Assembly: GCA_003529705.1 (NCBI GenBank)
Contig: DPVA01000230.1
Location: 1 to 8,085 of the forward strand
Reading direction: 5' to 3'
Length of the DNA stretch: 8,085 nucleotides
DNA from: Gammaproteobacteria bacterium
GTDB taxonomy: Bacteria; Pseudomonadota; Gammaproteobacteria; Arenicellales; UBA868
The notes under the pieces are model-generated. The model was given only the letters and a program-made list of their open reading frames with translations. It did not search any database and was not told the DNA's origin. Below, one piece after another: positions 1 through 6,180 of the stretch. How positions within the stretch are numbered: position 1 is the stretch's first letter; the number at the start of each line of letters is the position of its first letter. The translations under genes and the position numbers were made by a program.

Positions 1-333
1 CAGGACTTCAAGGGCATTGATTTTTTCACCAAGAAGGGAATGCGTGGCCAGACAAACCCGAATCCACCAGACTGGGAAGATGAGACAAACGGCCTTAAGG
101 TGGCCAGCGCGCCGATGAAAGCAGGTGACTGCGCGATCCTTAACTTCCGTACACACCATAGTGCACCAGGCAATCTGCAAAAGCGCCAGCGTCGGCGCGT
201 GATCTGCACACATTGGTTCGGCGATGATGCCCGGTATACGGACAAGCAGTGGGAATGTAACCCCAACGAACGCGGTGATAATCTGGTTGATGGCGGGGAC
301 CTGGAGTGCGCCACCTTCCCGCGGGTGATCTGA
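1..333 (+). CDS. Phytanoyl-CoA dioxygenase (PhyH) family protein, C-terminal fragment
   Basis: This is an open frame from base 1 to the TGA at 331-333, giving the last 110 residues of a protein whose start lies upstream of the window. The motif HSAPGN at fragment residues 53-58 fits the distal iron-ligand histidine of PhyH-type Fe(II)/2-oxoglutarate oxygenases. Arg64 lies in the expected H-x10-R position for binding the 2-oxoglutarate carboxylate. The following HWFGDDARY stretch (71-79) is also typical of the C-terminal half of these proteins. The proximal HxD pair is outside the window. The family hydroxylates small substrates in the cytoplasm using O2 and 2-oxoglutarate; the substrate here cannot be told. 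The gene converges on the enolase-superfamily gene, with 13 bases between the two stop codons. The family call is fairly safe; the specific reaction is unknown. Confidence 0.85.
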   Translation, partial: QDFKGIDFFTKKGMRGQTNPNPPDWEDETNGLKVASAPMKAGDCAILNFRTHHSAPGNLQKRQRRRVICTHWFGDDARYTDKQWECNPNERGDNLVDGGDLECATFPRVI

Positions 334-354
334 GTTCTAACCGAGATCAACCCG
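322..354. terminator. Imperfect stem covering two convergent stop codons (possible bidirectional terminator)
   Basis: Bases 322-331 (CGGGTGATCT) pair with 344-354 (AGATCAACCCG), giving ten base pairs with one bulged A and a 12-base loop. The structure includes the start of the oxygenase stop codon (331-333) and the stop codon of the minus-strand enolase-family gene (347-349). Neither side is followed by a T-run, so it is not a textbook intrinsic terminator. The position between convergent genes favours a role in ending transcription or protecting 3' ends on both strands. Confidence 0.4.
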
Positions 355-1480
355 GCCAGGGACGTTTGGTGCCCGGCCTGTACTCAAAACCCCTAAGGAC
401 GGACTCCTCCACGCTGATTCCTAAGCCGGGCGCTTCTGTGAGTGCGAATGATCTTTCTTCTACCTGCTGCCAGTGTAGTTGGCAGAAAGTATTTGTCGCT
501 GCCTTGAATCTAGAGAAATACTCAACTCCGGCAAGGTTGTGGATTGCGGCACCGGCATGCAGACCAGCCGCGAGGGCAGGACCCATACTGTTAAAGTTAT
601 GAACAGCCACTTGGCAGGACGCTGCTTGTGCCGACGCTGCAATAGAGGTGATTGCGCTTAAGCCTACGCAGGTGATGTCTGGATTCAGTATGTTGGCAGC
701 ACGGTGTTTCAACAAGACTGCAAACGCTGCATCGTCACTCAGGATTTCACCCGCCACAATATCTATAGGTGTCGCTTGCGTGAGACGGGCAAGCGATTCG
801 ATGTCCTCGGTGGGGACTGGATCCTCCAGCCAACGGATGCCGAGTGCCTCAAGATCGCCCAGCACGCGTTGTGTCGACTCGTAGTCAAGCGCCCGCCACG
901 CATCCACCAGAACTGCGCATCTAGGATCGAGTGATTCGCGAAGCCAGGTTAGATTCTGCAAGCCTTCAGCGACGCTTGTTCCGTTCCAGAAAGGATAAAC
1001 CTTGACGCTTGTGAACCCGACTTTGTGTTGATGCCTGGCGTATTTGATGAACTCCTCAAAAGGGAAAACTTTGTTGCTATGGCAATTTGCATAGATGGGA
1101 ACCGTTTTCCGACAGGCCCCGCCCAGGAGTTCGTAGACCGGTTGATCGCGCACCTTCCCGTTGAGATCCCATAAGGCGGTTTCGATCCCGGAGATTGCAC
1201 ACGAAAAATGAAGACCGGTCTGCAGGTTGGCAAAACTGTGCACAGCGTTATGGCGAAACTCATCGATCTTTAAGGGATCGGTTCCTGCCAGATATCTCGC
1301 GAGCGACTGAATCAACGCGGAAATGGCATGCTCGCAGTCATTCGGTACGTAAGCCTCGCCCCATCCATAAAGACGTTCGTCGGTCTCAACTTTGACCAAC
1401 ACAAAGGCCTTGCCATAAGCCCAGTCGCTATCGGACACATACGCGGGAACGATAAAGGTCTTGATATCCGTGATTTTCAT
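347..1480 (-). CDS. Enolase superfamily enzyme (mandelate racemase / muconate lactonizing type)
   Basis: The 377-residue protein has the usual length and two-part architecture: a capping domain (about 1-125, with WGEAYVP at 40-46 and the ALWDLNGK helix near 102) and a TIM barrel (about 128-350). Apparent Mg2+ ligands are Asp193 (VDAW), Glu219 (WLEDP) and Glu245 (AGE). Asp268 and His294 fit the Asp/His general-base dyad of the mandelate racemase subgroup. On the other side of the active site the usual K-x-K is K-x-Y (Lys160, Tyr162), which is unusual. Members abstract the alpha-proton of a carboxylate and then racemise, cycloisomerise or dehydrate, most often acid sugars. The ATG is supported by GAGAGG at 1489-1494, eight bases upstream. 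A sugar-acid or hydroxy-acid dehydratase is my best guess; an epimerase is possible. Family is near certain, substrate unknown. Confidence 0.92.
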   Translation of the reverse strand: MKITDIKTFIVPAYVSDSDWAYGKAFVLVKVETDERLYGWGEAYVPNDCEHAISALIQSLARYLAGTDPLKIDEFRHNAVHSFANLQTGLHFSCAISGIETALWDLNGKVRDQPVYELLGGACRKTVPIYANCHSNKVFPFEEFIKYARHQHKVGFTSVKVYPFWNGTSVAEGLQNLTWLRESLDPRCAVLVDAWRALDYESTQRVLGDLEALGIRWLEDPVPTEDIESLARLTQATPIDIVAGEILSDDAAFAVLLKHRAANILNPDITCVGLSAITSIAASAQAASCQVAVHNFNSMGPALAAGLHAGAAIHNLAGVEYFSRFKAATNTFCQLHWQQVEERSFALTEAPGLGISVEESVLRGFEYRPGTKRPWPG

Positions 1481-1488
1481 AACCGTGG

Positions 1489-1494
1489 CCTCTC
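1489..1494 (-). promoter_or_regulatory. Ribosome binding site of the enolase-superfamily gene
   Basis: GAGAGG on the minus strand lies eight bases before the ATG at 1480 and fixes this start. Confidence 0.6.
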
Positions 1495-1530
1495 AGTACG
1501 TCATTATCGCCGGATGCATTCGGGCACGAG

Positions 1531-1536
1531 ACTATA
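1531..1536 (-). promoter_or_regulatory. Possible -10 box for the enolase-superfamily gene
   Basis: TATAGT on the minus strand (five of six matches to TATAAT) lies about 50 bases upstream of the ATG. I find no convincing -35 hexamer at 16-18 bases, so this is tentative. On the plus strand, TAAAAT at 1572-1577 could be the -10 for selO, again without a clear -35. Confidence 0.25.
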
Positions 1537-1539
1537 ACC

Positions 1540-1568
1540 GTTGCTGGGTTTTAGGAATCAGGAGCAAC
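1540..1568. repeat. Inverted repeat in a divergent promoter region (possible operator)
   Basis: GTTGCT at 1540-1545 is matched by AGCAAC at 1563-1568 with 17 bases between. It lies in the 162-base space between the divergent enolase-family gene and selO, between the tentative -10 boxes for the two directions. This placement suits a regulator acting on both genes. Six-base arms can arise by chance, so confidence is low. Confidence 0.3.
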
Positions 1569-1630
1569 AGCTAAAATAGATTTTCCACGACAATCCGGTT
1601 GTGGTTTGGAGCCTTTGGCGGCGATCCTCC

Positions 1631-1636
1631 GGAGGG
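1631..1636 (+). promoter_or_regulatory. Ribosome binding site that sets the TTG start of selO
   Basis: GGAGGG lies six bases before the TTG at 1643. It is half of a perfect ten-base palindrome, CCTCCGGAGG at 1626-1635. No comparable site precedes the in-frame GTG at 1601. Confidence 0.7.
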
Positions 1637-1642
1637 CTACTC

Positions 1643-3127
1643 TTGAATGCACCACTTTTTGGGTTTGATAACTCCTACGCAAGGCTGCCGGAGCATTTCT
1701 TTGCCCGCCTGCCGCCGACCCCGGTATCCAAACCCGAACTGATCCAAGTCAACGATGACCTTGCCGGGCATCTGGGGCTGGATCCGGCACTCTTGCGATC
1801 GCCGGAGGGGATTGAAATTCTTTCTGGGAACGGGCTTCCGGCTGATGCTGAGCCGCTGGCCATGGCCTACGCAGGTTTTCAATTCGGGGGGTGGACGCCG
1901 CAACTGGGTGATGGACGCGCGATCCTGCTTGGTGAAATTGCCGATCAGGCAGGACGTCGTTGGGATATCCAACTGAAGGGTAGCGGACGCACACCGTTCT
2001 CAAGAAATGGGGATGGCCGTGCGGTCCTTGGTCCGGTCCTGCGTGAGTATCTGGTCAGTGAGGCCATGCATGCTCTCGGTGTACCCACCACAAGAGCGCT
2101 AGCGGCGGTCACCACAGGGGAGGAAGTGTTCCGCGAGCGCGCCTTACCCGGTGCGGTACTGACTCGCGTGGCCAGCAGTCATATCCGGGTAGGGACTTTC
2201 CAGTTTTTTGCGGCACGCCAGGATATCGATGCGCTGCGCCAACTGGCTGATCATGTCATCGACCGCCATTATCCGGATGCGCGGGAAAGCGAGCGGCCCT
2301 ACCTTGCCCTGCTTGAGTCAGTCATCGATGCCCAGGCGTCACTGGTGGCGGCGTGGAAACTTATCGGATTTATCCACGGGGTGATGAATACCGACAATTC
2401 GTCGATAAGCGGGGAGACCATTGACTATGGTCCCTGTGCCTTTATGGATACCTATCATCCGGGTACGGTGTTCAGTTCGATCGATCAGCAGGGTCGCTAT
2501 GCATACGCCAACCAGGCACCGATCGCTCACTGGAATCTCGCCGGACTGGCTCAGACTCTGATTCCCATTATTGATGCTGATAATAAAAAGTCACTAGAGC
2601 TTGCGCAGCAAACGATTGACACCTTTCCGTCGAAATTCGAACGTGCCTACAACGATGGCGCGAGCAAAAAGCTCGGGCTGGAAACGTCTGACATGGATGA
2701 CGTTACGCTCATGACGGATTTGCTGGACATCATGGCCGATCAGCACGCGGATTTTACCTTGGTGTTTCGACGTCTCTCGAACCTTGATGTCGAGCCCGGT
2801 CCTGAAGACGACACCGTGCGCGAACTCTTTGATGACTCTGCTGCGCTTGATTCGTGGGTCAGCCGCTGGCGGGTTCGGTTGAAGCAACAGGGGAGTGATT
2901 CCGCTCTTCGCTGCGCGCGTATGGCGTCGGTGAACCCAGCTTACATTCCACGTAATCACCGAGTTGAAGAAGTTATTCGTGCGGCGGAAGATCATGGTGA
3001 TCTCGCGCCTTTTTTCCAACTGCACGAGGTGCTGCACCATCCCTACGATAATCAGCCCGAACACACCGAATTCCAGAAACCGCCCCGACCGGAAGAGGTC
3101 GTGCGCGCAACCTTCTGCGGTACTTGA
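1643..3127 (+). CDS. selO: Protein adenylyltransferase SelO (YdiU/UPF0061 family)
   Basis: SelO has a kinase-like fold that transfers AMP from ATP to hydroxyl side chains of target proteins and is linked to redox stress; it acts in the cytoplasm. I choose the TTG at 1643, giving 494 residues. It follows a strong GGAGGG, and the product begins with the family-typical [10 protein letters not shown] almost at once. Family signatures follow: [20 protein letters not shown] (107-126, with ATP-contacting Lys112), LREYL with Glu135, and [10 protein letters not shown] with Asp251/Asn252, then IDYGP with Asp261. These match, shifted by one, the active-site residues I recall for the Pseudomonas syringae enzyme. 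A C-terminal FCGT (Cys492) and Cys265 may correspond to the redox-active cysteine pair described in E. coli. There is no selenocysteine sign. The Rieske gene follows after 14 bases. Confidence 0.95.
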   Translation: MNAPLFGFDNSYARLPEHFFARLPPTPVSKPELIQVNDDLAGHLGLDPALLRSPEGIEILSGNGLPADAEPLAMAYAGFQFGGWTPQLGDGRAILLGEIADQAGRRWDIQLKGSGRTPFSRNGDGRAVLGPVLREYLVSEAMHALGVPTTRALAAVTTGEEVFRERALPGAVLTRVASSHIRVGTFQFFAARQDIDALRQLADHVIDRHYPDARESERPYLALLESVIDAQASLVAAWKLIGFIHGVMNTDNSSISGETIDYGPCAFMDTYHPGTVFSSIDQQGRYAYANQAPIAHWNLAGLAQTLIPIIDADNKKSLELAQQTIDTFPSKFERAYNDGASKKLGLETSDMDDVTLMTDLLDIMADQHADFTLVFRRLSNLDVEPGPEDDTVRELFDDSAALDSWVSRWRVRLKQQGSDSALRCARMASVNPAYIPRNHRVEEVIRAAEDHGDLAPFFQLHEVLHHPYDNQPEHTEFQKPPRPEEVVRATFCGT

Positions 3128-3141
3128 GGTCGATCGAGTCT

Positions 3142-4173
3142 ATGTTTAAAGAGAATCTCGAAGCACGGTATTACACGGAATCCGCCATATACCGCCAGGA
3201 ACAGGCCGGCATCTTCAACACCAGTTGGCAGTTGATCGCGCCGCGCAGTCATTTTGTCGAAAAGGGCGACTATGTCGCTACTGAGATCGCGGGGACTAAA
3301 GTGTTCGTTGTTCTGGATGAGGACGGCAAGTTGCGTGGTTTTCGAAACCTCTGCCGTCATCGCGGGGCAATGCTGCTTGAATCAGGGCAGGGCCGTTGCC
3401 GGTCGATTCGTTGTCCCTATCACAATTGGGTTTACCGACTCGATGGCTCATTGGAAAGAGCGCCCTGGTTTACCGAAGACGAATCCCTGTCGCTCGAAAA
3501 CTGGCCGCTACATTCTATTTCGGTAACGCTCTGGCGCGGACTGGTCTTCGCCTGTTTGGAGAGCGGTGTGGCGCTGACTCACCAACTGGATGGGCTCTTG
3601 AGTGAGATCGAGAAAGATCCAATCGAGGAGTACCACTGGGCAGAGCGAAGAACCTTGGTATTTGATGCCAACTGGAAAATCTATACCGATAACTTTGTCG
3701 AGGGCTACCACATCCCGGGAATCCATCCTGAATTTTTCAAGGCCATCGACTTTGAACAGTTTGAGACCACAGCAGGGGATAATCTCGTGCGCATGACGGC
3801 GCCCACTAAAGGGAGTCTTTTCTACCGAGGACGTTGGCTCTGGATGTGGCCCAACTGGACCCTTTCTTTTTTTAATGGTGGAATGAACACGTCCCGAATC
3901 AATCCGCTGGGTGTTGATCGAACCGAACTGATTTACGATTTTTATTTTGCCGATGTCTCAGATGCCGCGAGCGATTCCCGACAGGAAACGATTCAACGAA
4001 ACATTGCAGTTATCGAGCAGGATTTCGACATCTGCATCCATACCCATCAGAACTACCTTTCTGGGGGATATCAGCCTGGACCGCTAAGTCCGAGACACGA
4101 AAAGGGTGTGCATCTCTTTCAGGAACTGGTCAAACAGCATTTGCCTAGTACCCGTGAAGTGCTTCCTGAGTGA
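3142..4173 (+). CDS. Rieske [2Fe-2S] non-heme iron oxygenase, alpha subunit
   Basis: From the ATG at 3142 the product is 343 residues. The N-terminal Rieske domain carries C-x-H (Cys71, His73) and C-x2-H (Cys91, His94), which ligate the 2Fe-2S cluster. The catalytic domain has NFVEGYHIPGIHPEF, where His190 and His195 are two iron ligands, and Asp294 in the EQDFDIC stretch fits the third. The residue bridging cluster and iron is Glu187, whereas aromatic-ring dioxygenases such as naphthalene dioxygenase use Asp. Glutamate here is typical of carnitine, glycine-betaine and related demethylases or monooxygenases. No reductase or ferredoxin partner is in the window, so electrons must come from elsewhere. 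An in-frame TTG at 3124 overlaps the selO stop but has no Shine-Dalgarno; TGAGG at 3125-3129 is 12 bases before the ATG. Family is certain, substrate unknown. Confidence 0.92.
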   Translation: MFKENLEARYYTESAIYRQEQAGIFNTSWQLIAPRSHFVEKGDYVATEIAGTKVFVVLDEDGKLRGFRNLCRHRGAMLLESGQGRCRSIRCPYHNWVYRLDGSLERAPWFTEDESLSLENWPLHSISVTLWRGLVFACLESGVALTHQLDGLLSEIEKDPIEEYHWAERRTLVFDANWKIYTDNFVEGYHIPGIHPEFFKAIDFEQFETTAGDNLVRMTAPTKGSLFYRGRWLWMWPNWTLSFFNGGMNTSRINPLGVDRTELIYDFYFADVSDAASDSRQETIQRNIAVIEQDFDICIHTHQNYLSGGYQPGPLSPRHEKGVHLFQELVKQHLPSTREVLPE

Positions 4174-4218
4174 GAGCAAAAGGGCACAGGGCAGCGCACC
4201 CGATCCAACTCTTGGGAT

Positions 4219-5145
4219 TCAATTCTGGAACTCTGACTCCTTGGTTTTGATCAGGGCGGTAATCACTTCGTTGTAGGGCGCGGTAAGCCCGTGCGCTTTC
4301 GCAACCTGCGCCACCATGCCATTAATGGCATCGACCTCGGTAAGCCGCTGCGCCTTGAGATCCAATAACATCGAAGGCCTTGCGCCCGGCATCTTGCTGC
4401 CAAAGTCCTTGAGGTATTGCACTGGATCACTGAACGAAAAATTCACGCCGCTGGCCTTGCCTGCCGCAAAAGCCTCGATCGCGAGTTTGCTTGCGATCTG
4501 CCAGAGCAGTGGATCGTCCATCACTTCGCCGAGAGTTCGATCAAACGCGGCGGCAGCGCCGCTTAGGCCCACATTGCAGATAAATTTTTCCCAGATCAAC
4601 TGGTTGATGTCTTCGTCGGTCCGGACATTAAACCCTGCGGTTTGCCATATTGAGGCGACCCGCTGAAGTCGTTCAGTAATACCGCCGTCCATTTCCCCCA
4701 GACGAATAAGTTCCATACCGTTGTGGTGAACATGTCCCGGCTGCGGTATCGATGCACCAAAACCCCCAGCTATGCCAAGCAGAATGTTGGCGCTGTCTAG
4801 ACTGCCTCTGATGCGCTCGCCAGCGCCGAGCCCATTTTGTATGGTCAGGATAAGCGCACCCTCCCGGAGTTGGCCCTGCAGACTTCTTGCGACAGAGGCG
4901 ACAGCGGATGTCTTGGTGGCGATTACGACCAGTTCGCATGCATAGGCATCGCTGATATTTGTGGAGGCATTTATCCCAGTGACCGTCCGTTCTCCACTGA
5001 ATCCCGAGACCTTAAGACCCTGCTGCATGATGGCATCAAGGTGTTCTCGCCAAAGATCAATCGCCCACAACTCGTTTCCCGCTTCGGCAAGAAATGCGGT
5101 GTAAACGGATCCCATGGCGCCTGCGCCGATGACCGCAATTTTCAT
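4219..5145 (-). CDS. Ketopantoate reductase (ApbA/PanE) family dehydrogenase
   Basis: The 308-residue protein has an N-terminal Rossmann fold starting with GAGAMG (7-12) and a helical C-terminal domain from about residue 180. Residues conserved in ketopantoate reductases are present: Asn104 (IQNGLG), catalytic Lys187 (WEKFICNV) followed by Asn191, Ser258 and Glu270 (TEVDAINGMV). The classical reaction is NADPH-dependent reduction of 2-dehydropantoate to pantoate in coenzyme A synthesis. However, this family has many paralogues in catabolic clusters, and Asp30 at the end of the second strand (WAIDLWR) hints at NADH rather than NADPH. No pan genes are adjacent. It follows rraA on the same strand; an out-of-frame coding-like tail ends five bases before this ATG, and no good Shine-Dalgarno is visible, so translation may be coupled. 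Family is safe; true PanE function is uncertain. Confidence 0.9.
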   Translation of the reverse strand: MKIAVIGAGAMGSVYTAFLAEAGNELWAIDLWREHLDAIMQQGLKVSGFSGERTVTGINASTNISDAYACELVVIATKTSAVASVARSLQGQLREGALILTIQNGLGAGERIRGSLDSANILLGIAGGFGASIPQPGHVHHNGMELIRLGEMDGGITERLQRVASIWQTAGFNVRTDEDINQLIWEKFICNVGLSGAAAAFDRTLGEVMDDPLLWQIASKLAIEAFAAGKASGVNFSFSDPVQYLKDFGSKMPGARPSMLLDLKAQRLTEVDAINGMVAQVAKAHGLTAPYNEVITALIKTKESEFQN

Positions 5146-5150
5146 ATTGT

Positions 5151-5225
5151 CTACTGCAGCGGTGTGCCGCCCTCCGCCTCCCGCTTGGCAATAAATTCAT
5201 CCAGCACCAGTACTAACTCTTCTCG
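5151..5225 (-). other. Coding-like tail after rraA in another frame (possible frameshift)
   Basis: The rraA frame stops at 5213. One frame over, the DNA reads from about 5220 as EELVLVLDEFIAKREAEG followed by GTPLQ and a TAG at 5151-5153. This is a believable amphipathic helix and fills the otherwise empty gap up to the dehydrogenase ATG. One extra base near 5220-5225 would join it to rraA. It could be a true C-terminal extension broken by a mutation or sequencing error, a ribosomal frameshift product, or chance. Confidence 0.35.
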
Positions 5226-5701
5226 ACAAGGTTGTGCTCGCTTAACACCACCCCATCGGCATCCGCATAAAGAAAATGCCCGGGGTGGAAAGTAACACCG
5301 GCAAATCGTACGGGAACGTCGAGCTGACCTTCAGCCTCCGGGGAGGGACGGGTCGGGTTCGTGGCAAGTGCTTTGACTCCGATCGACAGTTTGGAAATCA
5401 CGGCGCTATCCCGGACGCAGCCGTTGATGAGTATCCCTTTCCAGTTATGGTCGATCGCAAGTTGTGCGAGTTTGTCACCCAGCATGGCGCATCGTAATGA
5501 GCCGCCGCCATCAATGACCAGGACATGACCCTTCCCATCGGTTGCCAGAGTAGATTTCGTTATTCCAAAACTCTCAAAAACCTTCAGCGTCTGGATTGGA
5601 CCACAGAAGTCAGTGTGGCCGCCAAAATCCAGGAAGATGGGCGCGCAGACTTCAAGTTCATCTGCGTGATTATCAAAAAGATCTGCTGTTGCGAATGTCA
5701 T
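5213..5701 (-). CDS. rraA: RraA family protein (regulator of RNase E activity A / aldolase-like)
   Basis: With the ATG at 5701 the product is 162 residues, close to the 161 of E. coli RraA, and it aligns along the whole length: TADLFDNH at the start, FGG at 26-28, VIDGGGSLR (62-70), GVTFHPG, and YADADGVVLSE near the end. RraA binds RNase E and dampens mRNA decay; relatives are 4-hydroxy-4-methyl-2-oxoglutarate/oxaloacetate aldolases. The aldolase pattern D-x20-R-D is present (Asp76, Arg97, Asp98), but the acidic residue expected three positions later is Val101, so activity is doubtful. An upstream in-frame GTG at 5728 has no Shine-Dalgarno and would overlap the preceding gene, whereas GAGAAG lies six bases before the ATG. 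It is 17 bases after the SNase-like gene and likely shares its transcript. The frame may be shifted at the 3' end. Confidence 0.88.
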   Translation of the reverse strand: MTFATADLFDNHADELEVCAPIFLDFGGHTDFCGPIQTLKVFESFGITKSTLATDGKGHVLVIDGGGSLRCAMLGDKLAQLAIDHNWKGILINGCVRDSAVISKLSIGVKALATNPTRPSPEAEGQLDVPVRFAGVTFHPGHFLYADADGVVLSEHNLVEKS

Positions 5702-5718
5702 ATCTGTCTTCTCTGTCT

Positions 5719-6180
5719 TCAGGGGCACCAGCTAGGTGTTTGCCCGGACTCTATCGCAAGATACTTATAGAGCAATTCCTGACCGAGACTTATATTGTCA
5801 ATGTAGACCGCTGCTGAGAGATTTCCCGAGGCAAGGCGCTTTTGCTCGTCGATTAAAATCTCTGACGCCTTCGATAAAAGTTGTGTGGCGTAATCTTGTG
5901 CCTGGATCGCTTTTTCTCCTTCGCTCTTACACCAGGCCTCATCTAACTCGGACTGGGGCTCAAGCCGGGGTGTCTGGATACCAGCGATCTGAACGGTCTC
6001 TTCAACATCCGCGACATTGAGCAAAAGGGTATCTGCACCGATGACTTGAATCAGTGTCGCGGGAGTGTAATTGCAAGGACAGCCAGCGGTGAGTGGTTGA
6101 CTGGCCAGAATCAACATAATACCGATCAATCCCTTCGAAAAACTCGCTTGCCCTATCGGTTTCTTGCAATTTCTTCTCAT
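5719..6180 (-). CDS. Exported staphylococcal-nuclease-like protein lacking catalytic residues
   Basis: The 153-residue protein starts with a basic n-region (RRNCKK) and a hydrophobic stretch (18-30), ending LTAGC. Signal peptidase I could cut after Ala32; the lipobox is poor because Thr is at -3. Cysteines 34, 36, 84 and 152 could form disulfides outside the cytoplasm. Residues 43-72 (VIGADTLLL to GIQTPRL) follow the SNase OB-fold pattern, and 116-142 (LASGNLSAAVYID to LAI) matches its second half. Yet the catalytic set is replaced: by my alignment to staphylococcal nuclease, Arg35 is Gln64, Asp40 is Gln69, Glu43 is Arg72 and Arg87 is Asn120; only Asp50 of the calcium site remains. It is therefore probably not a nuclease and may bind a ligand or protein. 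No clear ribosome site precedes the ATG. It heads the minus-strand group with rraA. Confidence 0.7.
   Translation of the reverse strand: MRRNCKKPIGQASFSKGLIGIMLILASQPLTAGCPCNYTPATLIQVIGADTLLLNVADVEETVQIAGIQTPRLEPQSELDEAWCKSEGEKAIQAQDYATQLLSKASEILIDEQKRLASGNLSAAVYIDNISLGQELLYKYLAIESGQTPSWCP

Noticed and set aside
1601..1642. GTG at 1601 as the selO start
   Set aside because: It has no ribosome site, and the extra 14 residues are not expected in the family, whose members begin shortly before FDNSYARLP.
2594..3064. A 156-codon open frame on the minus strand
   Set aside because: It is antisense to the conserved C-terminal half of selO and shows no domain or ribosome site.
3124..3141. TTG at 3124, overlapping the selO stop, as the Rieske start
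   Set aside because: No Shine-Dalgarno precedes it and the ATG at 3142 gives a normal N-terminus; translational coupling through the overlap cannot be fully excluded.
4174..4218. Terminator between the convergent Rieske and dehydrogenase genes
   Set aside because: Only four- or five-pair dyads with mismatches can be drawn and no T-run is present.
4837..5295. A 152-codon plus-strand frame across the dehydrogenase start and rraA end
   Set aside because: It overlaps two well-supported genes on the other strand and has cysteine- and serine-rich shadow composition.
5702..5728. GTG at 5728 as the rraA start
   Set aside because: It lacks a ribosome site, overlaps the preceding gene and adds nine residues absent from E. 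coli RraA.
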